Below are positions 24,950-32,339 of a stretch of DNA of 64,000 nucleotides, piece by piece; positions within the stretch are counted from its first letter, which is position 1, and each line of letters begins with the position of its first letter. The translations under genes were made by a program, and so were the position numbers. A model generated the notes under the pieces. The model was given only the letters and a program-made list of their open reading frames with translations. It was not told the DNA's origin and searched no databases. Source of the stretch: Kitasatospora sp. CB01950 (lineage in GTDB: Bacteria; Actinomycetota; Actinomycetes; Streptomycetales; Streptomycetaceae). The stretch is from the NCBI RefSeq assembly GCF_001905465.1, contig NZ_LISX01000005.1, positions 186,278-250,277 of the forward strand, in the 5' to 3' direction.

Positions 24950-26695
24950 TCACCGATTGCCGGAGTAGTTCTGCGGCCCGGCTTCGTCGACCGCTGCTTC
25001 GGCGGCCGCCGCCGTCCACTCCTCGGCACCGGAGTCGGTGGTCAGATTGACGTACAGCGCCCGGGAGGACATCAGGTAGCGGTGGTGCTGCTTCCGGTAG
25101 CCGCTCTGGGCGGCCTGGCGAACGGCTGTGTCGGTGCCGTCGCAGGGCTCGGAGCCGGGGCCTTCCTTCGGGCACCAGAGGCCCCAGTCCGTGGTGTAGG
25201 CGTCGTCGAGCGCGTCGTAGGCGTCCTTGGCGGTCTGCGCGTCCGCCAGGGGGATCACCGTCACCATCACCAGCACCCTGCCCTGGGAGTCGCTGTACGT
25301 CCCGACCATCTGCTGGTCGCAGTCGGCCGCGCGCAGCACGGACGAGGCCGTTCCGGAGGTGCCGTCGACGCAGCCCTGCGCACCCCCGCTGGTCCGGGTG
25401 TACGTCACGCCCTTGGCGTCGGTGAAGGAGCCGGGCAGCAGAGCGGCCACGCTCAGCGGCGTCCGGTCGGTCTGCGCGCTGTCGAGCGACCTGGGGTCGA
25501 ACGTGGGGGTGGTGACCGCCGGCGAGGGCGTGCGGGTGGTGCGCACGGGGCTCGGGGGCGGCGTCGGGGAGGGGGTCGGGGAGGGCGTCGGGAAGGGCGT
25601 CGACGACCGGCTTGCGGTGGCGGTCGGCGCGGCGGAGCGGACGCCGCCCAAGGACCGGTCGACCAGGAACACCAGGAGCAGCAGGGCCACCACCAAGGCC
25701 GCGGCGAGAACGGGCCTCGGGATCCTCGACGGCTTCGGCGGCTCGTCGTCCGCCTCGTCGAGGACGTCGTCGCCCTCGTCGTCGGATGCGGCGACGGGAA
25801 GGGGAACGGGAACGGGAACGGTCGGGGCGACCGCCCGCAGGTGCTCCTCCCACTCGCCCGGCGACGGCCGGCGGGCCGGGTCGGCGTCGAGGCTCCGCCG
25901 GGCGAGCCCGCCGAGGCCGGGGCTGAGCACGGCCAGGGCGGTGGGGTCGGTGGTGGTCTGGTCGCGAGCGATCAGGCGGACCGCGAGCAACCCGAGTTTG
26001 TGGACGTCACCGGCCGGGGTGGCCTTCTCCTCGCCCTCCGGGAGCTGCCAGTCCGGGGTCTCGGCCTGCGGCAGGACGCTGCCGCCGCGCAGCCGCATCG
26101 CGTCGCAGTCGATGAGGAAGCACTCGGGCGGGTCGGCGGCGGCGAACAGCAGGTTCTTCGGCGACAGGTCCCCGACGCCGATGCCGATGCGGTGCAGCCG
26201 GCCGAGCGTCGCCGCGAGGTCGGCCAGCAGCAGCAGGCGGTCCCGGTCCCCGACGGCGAGTCCGATCCCGGTGACGTACGCGTCGCTGTTGAGCAGGAAC
26301 TCCAGGTTCGCCGGCCGGCGGGTGGCACCGGCCCCGCCCAGGCTGAGGAAGTCGAACCGGAAGCGGTCCGGGGCGGCCCGCATGAGGAATCCGCCGACCC
26401 GGCCCTCCGCCCGGACCACGGCCGCCGGCCAGGCGGTCTTCTCGAACAGCCAGCGGCCCTCGTCGGCGCTCAGCTCGCCGCGCAGGTCCACCATGGCGGT
26501 CAGCACAGCGGCGTCGAGCTCGGGCAGCAGGGCGGGCACGTACTCCTTGTAGACGACCTCCCAACCGCCGTCCTCCGCAGCCCGGTTGATCCTCCGGTTG
26601 GCGACCCGGTGGACGACGCCCTGCCCGCCCTGCCCGAGGCGACCGTCCAGGACCAGGGCGTCCCGGTCGACGGCCTTTCCAGAAGCGGGGCTCAT
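24950..26695 (-). CDS. Membrane-anchored Ser/Thr protein kinase of a vWA-PP2C-kinase triad
   Basis: 581 aa. The kinase domain (about 15-290) keeps the Gly-rich loop GRLGQGGQGVV, Lys50 (VVYKEY), catalytic GDLSPKN (Asp176, Asn181) and metal Asp in LIDCD, so it should be active. An acidic linker leads to a helix (about 328-346), a Thr/Pro-rich spacer (PTPSPTPSPTPPPSPV) and an outer domain of about 190 residues with four cysteines that could sense a signal. ATG overlaps the phosphatase stop (ATGA). The ID-C-D variant is typical of kinases linked to TerY-like vWA proteins. Substrates are probably the phosphatase or vWA partner; inferred. Confidence 0.85.
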   Translation of the reverse strand: MSPASGKAVDRDALVLDGRLGQGGQGVVHRVANRRINRAAEDGGWEVVYKEYVPALLPELDAAVLTAMVDLRGELSADEGRWLFEKTAWPAAVVRAEGRVGGFLMRAAPDRFRFDFLSLGGAGATRRPANLEFLLNSDAYVTGIGLAVGDRDRLLLLADLAATLGRLHRIGIGVGDLSPKNLLFAAADPPECFLIDCDAMRLRGGSVLPQAETPDWQLPEGEEKATPAGDVHKLGLLAVRLIARDQTTTDPTALAVLSPGLGGLARRSLDADPARRPSPGEWEEHLRAVAPTVPVPVPLPVAASDDEGDDVLDEADDEPPKPSRIPRPVLAAALVVALLLLVFLVDRSLGGVRSAAPTATASRSSTPFPTPSPTPSPTPPPSPVRTTRTPSPAVTTPTFDPRSLDSAQTDRTPLSVAALLPGSFTDAKGVTYTRTSGGAQGCVDGTSGTASSVLRAADCDQQMVGTYSDSQGRVLVMVTVIPLADAQTAKDAYDALDDAYTTDWGLWCPKEGPGSEPCDGTDTAVRQAAQSGYRKQHHRYLMSSRALYVNLTTDSGAEEWTAAAAEAAVDEAGPQNYSGNR

Positions 26696-27597
26696 CGCGG
26701 CGGGGCGGGGCTGCGCCGCCAGACGGCCAGCAGGGTCCGGTCGTCGTCGAAGGTCTCCCGGTCGAAGTCCAGCACGTGCGCGAGCCACAACGGGGCGGGG
26801 GGCGTGGCGAGTTGGTCGGCGAACAGGGCGCCGACCCGACCGTCCCCGTCGCCGAGCGGGTCGCCGAAGCCGTCGGTGCCGATCAGCAGCACCTGGTCGG
26901 GCCCCAGGCGCCCGGTGGCCTGTTCGACCGTGGCAGGCACGGCGGGCAGCGCCCTGACCTCGTTGGAGACCAGCAGGGTGTCCGAACCGGTCTTCGACGG
27001 GAAGACCGGACGGTAGACGGCCCGCCGGCCGTCGAGCAGCCAGGCGCCCGAGTCCCCGATCCGGCACAGCTCGACCACCGGCCCGTCGGGGTGGGGTCGG
27101 ACCACGCCGGTGACCAGCGTGGTCGCGTACAGCGCCGCGACCTCGGTCGGATCGGGCTCGGCCTTGTTGAGCCGCACGCCGGCCAGCCGCCGCAGCCGTT
27201 CGGCGGCGTGCAGGGCGACATCGCGGAGGTCCAGCGAGGCCGGACTCCAGGCGAGTTGGAGCAGAATCCGGTCCAGCGCGGCCCGGCACGCCTCGGCGGC
27301 GCCCTGCTCGGCCCTGACGGCGCTGGAGACACCGTCCGCGACGGCGAACACGACGGCGCCGCTCGGCTGGTGCGGCACGGCGCGGGCGGCGTCCTGGCGC
27401 GGTTTGCCGTAGTAGCGGTGCTGGGCGCCCCGCACCGACGCCAGCCGCAGCGTGAGGGCCGCCGTCGACCAGCCGTCGCACTCGGCGTCCGGCACGTCGG
27501 AGGCCTCCTCGCCGGGCGGCCGGGCCTCGAACTCGACGCCGGGGGTGCCCACGGCGATCCGCCGCCACGGCGGGACCTCGACGCCGTTCGGGCTCAC
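26692..27597 (-). CDS. PP2C-family protein phosphatase of the triad
   Basis: 301 aa. PP2C metal motifs are all visible: QDAARAV, VFAVADGVSSA (metal Asp), CRIGDSGAWLL, LLIGTDGFGDPL and DDRTLLAVW. It reverses Ser/Thr phosphorylation in the cytosol. GTG 27597 overlaps the vWA stop (GTGA), and its own stop overlaps the kinase ATG, so the three genes are translationally coupled. The N-terminal about 50 residues are extra and unassigned. Confidence 0.87.
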   Translation of the reverse strand: MSPNGVEVPPWRRIAVGTPGVEFEARPPGEEASDVPDAECDGWSTAALTLRLASVRGAQHRYYGKPRQDAARAVPHQPSGAVVFAVADGVSSAVRAEQGAAEACRAALDRILLQLAWSPASLDLRDVALHAAERLRRLAGVRLNKAEPDPTEVAALYATTLVTGVVRPHPDGPVVELCRIGDSGAWLLDGRRAVYRPVFPSKTGSDTLLVSNEVRALPAVPATVEQATGRLGPDQVLLIGTDGFGDPLGDGDGRVGALFADQLATPPAPLWLAHVLDFDRETFDDDRTLLAVWRRSPAPPR

Positions 27598-28277
27598 AGG
27601 CCGACCTCGTCGATGGCCAGGGTGAACTGGTCCGGCCGGTTGACGACGAGTCGGGGGTCGGCGGAGTTCAGCGCGTGGCCGGAGGAGACCAGGCTCGCCG
27701 TGAGCGAGTGGAAGAACTCCGCGATGGCCCGGCCGATGTCGGCCCCCGGCACGGCCACGAACGCGAACTCCGGCCGGGTCGCGACCTCCAGCATGGTCCG
27801 GGCCTCGGCGCTGCCGATGCCGCAGGCGATGATGTTGGGGGCGGTGGGGGTGCGGGCCCGGTCGACCAGTTCGGCGTGCGGCAGCCGCCAGGCGTTCCCG
27901 TCGGTCGGCTGGCCGTCGCTGAGGAAGAACACCACCGGGCGGTGCACCCGGTACCCCTGGCCGCGGAGCCACTGCACATCGGTGGGGATGCGCTGCAGCA
28001 GGTCGTCGAAGACCGCCCGGTAGCAGGTGGTCCCCCGGATCACCACCTCGGGCAGGCTGGTCTCGGTGCGCATGTCGGCGACCGCGAGCCGGACCTGCAC
28101 GTCGTCGGAGAACCCGAGCACCGCGAGCCGCAGCTTCGCGGCGATCATCGGCTCCGCCCGCAGCCCCTCGCAGAGCGAGACCAGGCCGTCCGACAGCTCC
28201 TCCAGGTACGGGCCCATCGACGCCGACTCGTCCGCCAGCACGTAGGCCGGCAGCAGTACACCCTTGATCTCGGCCAT
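27594..28277 (-). CDS. TerY-like von Willebrand A domain protein
   Basis: 227 aa, one vWA domain. The MIDAS is intact: DESAS (Asp16, Ser18, Ser20), the Thr loop RGTTCYRAV and SDGQPTD. Segments AYVLADESASMGPY and VVFFLSDGQPTDG match TerY of the tellurite/stress gene clusters, where a vWA protein, a PP2C phosphatase and a kinase recur as a set. It probably acts as metal-dependent scaffold. First gene of the coupled triad; GGGGGA precedes the ATG. Confidence 0.87.
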   Translation of the reverse strand: MAEIKGVLLPAYVLADESASMGPYLEELSDGLVSLCEGLRAEPMIAAKLRLAVLGFSDDVQVRLAVADMRTETSLPEVVIRGTTCYRAVFDDLLQRIPTDVQWLRGQGYRVHRPVVFFLSDGQPTDGNAWRLPHAELVDRARTPTAPNIIACGIGSAEARTMLEVATRPEFAFVAVPGADIGRAIAEFFHSLTASLVSSGHALNSADPRLVVNRPDQFTLAIDEVGL

Positions 28278-28342
28278 TTGCGTCCCCCATCCGCGGCGCG
28301 CAAGCGGCGCCTGGTATCCGACTTCGACGGTGCTGCTGCGGG

Positions 28343-28381
28343 CTAGGGCCTATCCGGCCGATCTTGCCGGACAGGCCCTAG
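28343..28381. terminator. First hairpin between small helical protein gene and vWA gene
   Basis: CTAGGGCCT (28343-28351) pairs with AGGCCCTAG (28373-28381), and inside it TCCGGC pairs with GCCGGA across one mismatch: a stem of about 16 bp. Confidence 0.65.
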
Positions 28382-28386
28382 TGCCA

Positions 28387-28433
28387 CGGCAGGCAGCCTT
28401 TGCCCGTCGCGACGGGGCGAAGGCTGCCTGCCG
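28387..28433. terminator. Second hairpin in the same gap
   Basis: CGGCAGGCAGCCTT (28387-28400) pairs perfectly with AAGGCTGCCTGCCG (28420-28433). With the hairpin above it lies directly after the small gene (reverse strand), so upstream transcription should mostly end here and the triad needs its own promoter or read-through. Confidence 0.7.
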
Positions 28434-28438
28434 CGGCG

Positions 28439-28798
28439 CTAGGACAACAGGGCCGTGACGGCCTGCTCCAGCCCCTGGATCTCGGTGGCCACCGCGGTGG
28501 TCGCGGCCACGCCCCGGCCGGCCCGGGCGAGGAACCGCAGGACCTGGTCCCAGCGCCGGGTGGGCCCGGCCACCACCTGTTCGAGCTCGTCCGCCGCCCG
28601 GACCGCGGCCGGGTCCGGACTCTGCCGCAGCTGCTCGACGAGGGCGAGCACCCGGCGGGCGACGGCTTCCTCGTCCACCCCCGAGGTGTGGATCGTGGCG
28701 GAGGAGTCCTGGCCCGCCGCGATCGCGCCGCCGCTGATGGTGACCTGGGCGTTGCCGCTGATGTGGAGACCGCCGGTGATGTGCCGGTCCTCGGTCAT
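28439..28798 (-). CDS. Small protein with N-terminal Gly/Asn/Ser motif and helical domain
   Basis: 119 aa. Residues 7-32 contain GGLHISGNAQVTISGGAIAA, a beta-prone Gly/Asn/Ser motif; residues 42-119 are helical (EEAVARRVLALVEQLR... and a final amphipathic pair). The same motif, in the same spacing, occurs near the C-terminus of the protein encoded immediately upstream. ATG overlaps that gene's stop (ATGA). No named family recognised. Short motifs shared by neighbours in this way are known from bacterial amyloid-type or homotypic signalling pairs; application here is inference. Confidence 0.7.
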   Translation of the reverse strand: MTEDRHITGGLHISGNAQVTISGGAIAAGQDSSATIHTSGVDEEAVARRVLALVEQLRQSPDPAAVRAADELEQVVAGPTRRWDQVLRFLARAGRGVAATTAVATEIQGLEQAVTALLS

Positions 28799-30474
28799 CG
28801 GCCTTCCTTTCTCATCCCGCCTGCGGCACGACCGGCCAGGCGCACGAGCTTGCTGCCCGCGCCGGCGGCCACCGGGGAGTTGACGAAGCTGACGTTGGCG
28901 TTGCCGGAGGCGAAGACGCCCCCGTTGTAGATCACGCTCTGGCGCTCCCGGAGCTCGGAGACGTCCACCTGCCGGTCGGCGAGGAAGTCGGTGAGGGTGT
29001 CCAGGACGCGCCGCTCGACGATCTTGGTGTACATCTGGCTGTCGACCTGCTGGAAGTACCGGTGGAACGCGGTCTCCGCCGCCAACTCCCGGAGGCTCAG
29101 CTCGGCGCCGTGGTTGAACGCCCCGAGCGCGATCTGCCGCAGCTGCTCCTTCTCCTTCCGACCGTCGGCCAGGCCGCCGAACAGCAGCCCGCACACCCTG
29201 AACGGGCTGACGACCAGCTGGCCCGGCACCGCGAGGGCCGAGGCGTTGACGAGGGCGAGCAGCTGCCACCAGGTGGGCCGGTCGAGCAGGTGGTCGACCT
29301 GGTGGTAGCGCCGTTGGAGCGGGGGGAGCAGGGTGCTGCCGCCCTCGACGAAGAGCAGGTCCCGGGCCGTGCTCAGCGAGAAGCGGATCACGAAGCCCGC
29401 CACCAGTTCGCCGTTCCACCCGGAGACTGTGGCGACCAGGTAGGGGCGGGCCGGCCCCGAGCCGCTCTCCCACAGCTTGTCGATCACGGCCTGGCGCAGT
29501 TCGGTCTGCGGACGGTCGTCGGGGCGGGGAAGGAGCAGCCGGTGGAGGGCGGGGTCCAGGCGCTGGGCGAGGTCGGCGCCGTTCACGAAGACCCGCTCGG
29601 ACACCGCCACTCCGGGCAGTCCGAGGGCTTGGAGCGCGCCGGTGACCTCGGTGGTCAACTCCCGGACGGTGAACGGCACGGCGTGGTCGGACTGCTCGTC
29701 GGGCCGGTCCACGGCGATGGTGAAGTTCCACGGGTTGGCGAGCCTGCCGTAGCCGAGGAACGGGTCGAAGCCCGCGAAGACCGACACGTTCCCCTGCCGG
29801 TCCGGTGCGGCGATGTGCCGCAGCAGCGTCTCGTTGTCCGGATTGGCCCGGGGAGCCGCATCCGGGTCGAAGCTGTCCCGGCTCAGCTTGGCCCGCAGCA
29901 CTCCGTAGAAGGTGATGAGCCGCTCGGCCAGCACGATCGCCCAGGCCACCAGGAGCAGCGGGACGACGAGCGGCGGCAGCGGCACCGGGAGGACGGTTTC
30001 CGAACTGTCCGGGAAGGGCTGGAGGGCGAGCGACGCCAGCACGCCGATCGAGACGAGCGCGAGCAGGACCTGGACGGTGGCCTGCCGGGCCCGCGCGGCA
30101 AGCGCGTACCGCAGCACACAGGCCAGATCGACCCCGGGTGAGAACGCGACGGCGCGATGCGGTTCCTTGAGGACCGAGTCGACGGCCCGCCCGGACAGGT
30201 TGCTGTTCAGCTGGACGGCGACACAGAGGTAGCGGGTGGCGTCCGTCGCCGACGGCCGGGTCTGCCCGGTCGGGGCCCGGTGCGGCGCCGCCCAGGTGCT
30301 CGACGACGGCCCCGCGACTCCCTTGGTCTGCGGAACGGACGGCGGGGCTGACGGCCGAGCGGGCGGTGGGGCGGACGGCCGAGCGGGCGGTGGGTCGGGC
30401 GGCGCGAAGGTGGGTCTCATCGGCGGCACGGCCTTCCCGTGCGTGGTCGCCTTGTCGTCCGGGTCCGTGGTCAT
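28795..30474 (-). CDS. Membrane protein with proline-rich tail and C-terminal shared motif
   Basis: 559 aa, family not recognised. Residues about 15-75 are Pro-rich (PPPARPSAPPPARPSAPP); two helices lie at about 131-151 and 164-186; a large soluble part follows with distinctive segments SVFAGFDPFLGYGRLANPWN and TARDLLFVEGGSTLL. Near the end (516-541) is NGGVFASGNANVSFVNSPVA, which aligns without gaps to the motif of the small protein encoded next. ATG 30474 follows AGGGGGGCAG; an ORF start at 30696 would swallow the promoter. Possibly a membrane sensor or effector for the small protein. Confidence 0.75.
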   Translation of the reverse strand: MTTDPDDKATTHGKAVPPMRPTFAPPDPPPARPSAPPPARPSAPPSVPQTKGVAGPSSSTWAAPHRAPTGQTRPSATDATRYLCVAVQLNSNLSGRAVDSVLKEPHRAVAFSPGVDLACVLRYALAARARQATVQVLLALVSIGVLASLALQPFPDSSETVLPVPLPPLVVPLLLVAWAIVLAERLITFYGVLRAKLSRDSFDPDAAPRANPDNETLLRHIAAPDRQGNVSVFAGFDPFLGYGRLANPWNFTIAVDRPDEQSDHAVPFTVRELTTEVTGALQALGLPGVAVSERVFVNGADLAQRLDPALHRLLLPRPDDRPQTELRQAVIDKLWESGSGPARPYLVATVSGWNGELVAGFVIRFSLSTARDLLFVEGGSTLLPPLQRRYHQVDHLLDRPTWWQLLALVNASALAVPGQLVVSPFRVCGLLFGGLADGRKEKEQLRQIALGAFNHGAELSLRELAAETAFHRYFQQVDSQMYTKIVERRVLDTLTDFLADRQVDVSELRERQSVIYNGGVFASGNANVSFVNSPVAAGAGSKLVRLAGRAAGGMRKEGR

Positions 30475-30540
30475 CTCTGCCCCCCTGGAGAGCACCGGCT
30501 GCGGCACAGGGTGCGACACGTGACGGAGCTCACCAAAAAG

Positions 30541-30550
30541 GTGGTACCAC
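30541..30550. promoter_or_regulatory. Palindrome in AT-rich promoter of the signalling locus
   Basis: GTGGTACCAC is a perfect 10-bp palindrome 67 bp upstream of the membrane-protein ATG, at the edge of the most AT-rich stretch around (30536-30605). Possible operator. Confidence 0.4.
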
Positions 30551-30733
30551 GCAGGCCAAGGAATAACCAAGTATGTTGCAAACAAAGGGAGTTGTTGGCT
30601 ATATGCGACCACCGGGACGCCCGGGGGCCAGGTGGCCGAAGTGCCCTCCGGAGCCCGCTGGGGCGGCCCGGCCGAAACTCCCGGCCACCCCGACACGCCC
30701 CCACAGCGGCTCCACCGGGCGGTCCGCAGCCAC

Positions 30734-30739
30734 TACGGT
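30734..30739 (+). promoter_or_regulatory. -10 box of the ACT-domain gene, probably leaderless
   Basis: TACGGT ends 7 nt before the ATG at 30747. Confidence 0.45.
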
Positions 30740-30746
30740 GACGGCC

Positions 30747-31145
30747 ATGGCAGGCGAACGCGATCTTCGACAGCTGCTGTCCGGGTTGAGTCCCGTCCTC
30801 AATCCGGGCCGCTACGTGTACTGCACGCTCCCGGGCAGGGTCCCCGCCGGGTTGCGGCCGGTCGTCACGGTGGCCGAACCCGAGGGCGTCACCTTCGTCG
30901 TCCCCGAACAGGAGGCCGAATCGCTCGGCCTGCCGCACGCGTTCACCGCCGCCTGGATCACCCTGCGGGTGCACTCCGCGCTGGACGCCGTCGGCCTCAC
31001 CGCCGCCGTCGCCACCGCGCTCGCCGAGCACGGCATCAGCTGCAACGTGGTGGCCGGCTTCCACCACGACCACCTGTTCGTCCCCGCCGACGACGCCGAC
31101 CGCGCCCTGGCCACCCTCGACGCCCTGGCCGCGCAGCACACCTGA
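30747..31145 (+). CDS. ACT-domain protein
   Basis: 132 aa. The second half carries an ACT-like fold: AWITLRVHSALDAVGLTAAVATALAEHGISCNVVAGFHHDHLFVP, the form of the ACT_7 type found as small standalone proteins. Such domains bind amino acids and dimerise. No enzyme domain is attached and no amino acid gene is adjacent, so its ligand is unknown. Divergent from the signalling locus. Confidence 0.8.
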   Translation: MAGERDLRQLLSGLSPVLNPGRYVYCTLPGRVPAGLRPVVTVAEPEGVTFVVPEQEAESLGLPHAFTAAWITLRVHSALDAVGLTAAVATALAEHGISCNVVAGFHHDHLFVPADDADRALATLDALAAQHT

Positions 31146-31225
31146 CGTCTGGCACCCTCTCTGGTGCCCACCGCCGGGCGCGGGCGACAATCCGAACGAA
31201 GCGCCGCCCGGACGAGAGGGACGCC

Positions 31226-32242
31226 GTGCAGAACGCCTGGACCACCGCCACCGCCGCCGGCCTCGGTGCCGCCCTCGCCGAGTCCGTGGCGGAGGGGATG
31301 TTCCCCGGCGGCGTGCTGACCGTCGGCCAGACGGGCGTCGGGCGGACCACCGTCGGGCACGGGCTGGTCGCCCCCGAGTGCGGCGACGCCCGGCCCGGGC
31401 CGCACACCCGGTACGACCTCGCCTCGCTCACCAAGGTGCTCGCCACCTGGCCGCTGATCGGCGTCGCCGTCCGGGCCGGCCGGCTCGACCTCGACGCCCC
31501 GCTGCGCGACCGGATGCCCGAACTGCCCGCACCCGGCGGCGACCTGACCGTCCGACAACTGCTCGCCCACACCTCCGGGTTGGTGCCGAAGACCGGCCTG
31601 GCCCGCTACGAGCACACCGGCCGACCGCTGATCGAGCACCTGTGCGCGGAGCCGCTGGTGAGCCCGCCCGGCGACCGGCACCGCTACATCGACCGCGGCT
31701 TCATCCTGCTCGGCCTGCTGCTGCCCGCCCTGCTCGGCCGCCCGCTGCACCTGCTCGCCGAGGAGCTGTGGCGCGACCTCGGCCTGCACCGCACCGCGTA
31801 CGGGCCGCTGCCCCGCGACCCGCAGCTCGCCCCGACCGAACGGCGGCTGCTCGGCGCGCCCCGCACCTGGGGCGTGCCGCACGACCCGAGCGCGGCCCTG
31901 CTCGGCGGGGTGGCCGGCCACGCAGGGGCGTTCTCCTGCGCCGACGACCTCGCCGCCTACGCCGAGCACCTGCTGACCGGCGCGAGCCCGCTGGCCGACT
32001 GGTTCGCCGAGAGCCTCCGCCCGTACGCCGCCGTCGAACCCGGCCTGCACCGAGGGCTCGCCTGGCTGATCACCGCGGACGGCTCGGCTTACCACCACGG
32101 CTACACCGGCACCAGCCTCTTCCTCTCCCCGGCCACCGGCCGCTACGTGGTGCTGTGCACCAACGCCGTCTACCACGGCTGGGACCGGGCCCGACTGGCC
32201 GACCTGCGCACCCTGGCGCTGCACTCGCTCACCACCGGCTGA
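31226..32242 (+). CDS. Serine hydrolase, class C beta-lactamase/DD-peptidase family
   Basis: 338 aa. The catalytic SxxK is SLTK (in YDLASLTKVLATWPLIG); the third motif is HGYTG in place of KTG. Family segments: RVRQLLAHTSGL-like TVRQLLAHTSGLVP and GGVAGHAGAFS. No signal peptide is visible, so it is probably cytoplasmic, an esterase or peptidase rather than a resistance enzyme. GTG 31226 has GAGAGGGA upstream. Converges on the SpoIIE-type gene over a repeat block. Confidence 0.85.
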   Translation: MQNAWTTATAAGLGAALAESVAEGMFPGGVLTVGQTGVGRTTVGHGLVAPECGDARPGPHTRYDLASLTKVLATWPLIGVAVRAGRLDLDAPLRDRMPELPAPGGDLTVRQLLAHTSGLVPKTGLARYEHTGRPLIEHLCAEPLVSPPGDRHRYIDRGFILLGLLLPALLGRPLHLLAEELWRDLGLHRTAYGPLPRDPQLAPTERRLLGAPRTWGVPHDPSAALLGGVAGHAGAFSCADDLAAYAEHLLTGASPLADWFAESLRPYAAVEPGLHRGLAWLITADGSAYHHGYTGTSLFLSPATGRYVVLCTNAVYHGWDRARLADLRTLALHSLTTG

Positions 32243-32254
32243 CCACCCCGCCGC

Positions 32255-32339
32255 CCGCACCTCGCGTGCCCGCCGCTCGCCTGCCCGCCGCTCGCCTGCC
32301 CGCACCTCGCCTGCCCGCACCTCGCCTGCCCGCACCTCA
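32255..32339. repeat. 15-bp tandem repeat between convergent genes
   Basis: About five and a half copies of a 15-bp unit (CGCACCTCGCCTGCC and the variant CGCCGCTCGCCTGCC). The left edge is 13 bp past the hydrolase stop and the right edge touches the stop codon of the SpoIIE-type gene. Confidence 0.85.
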
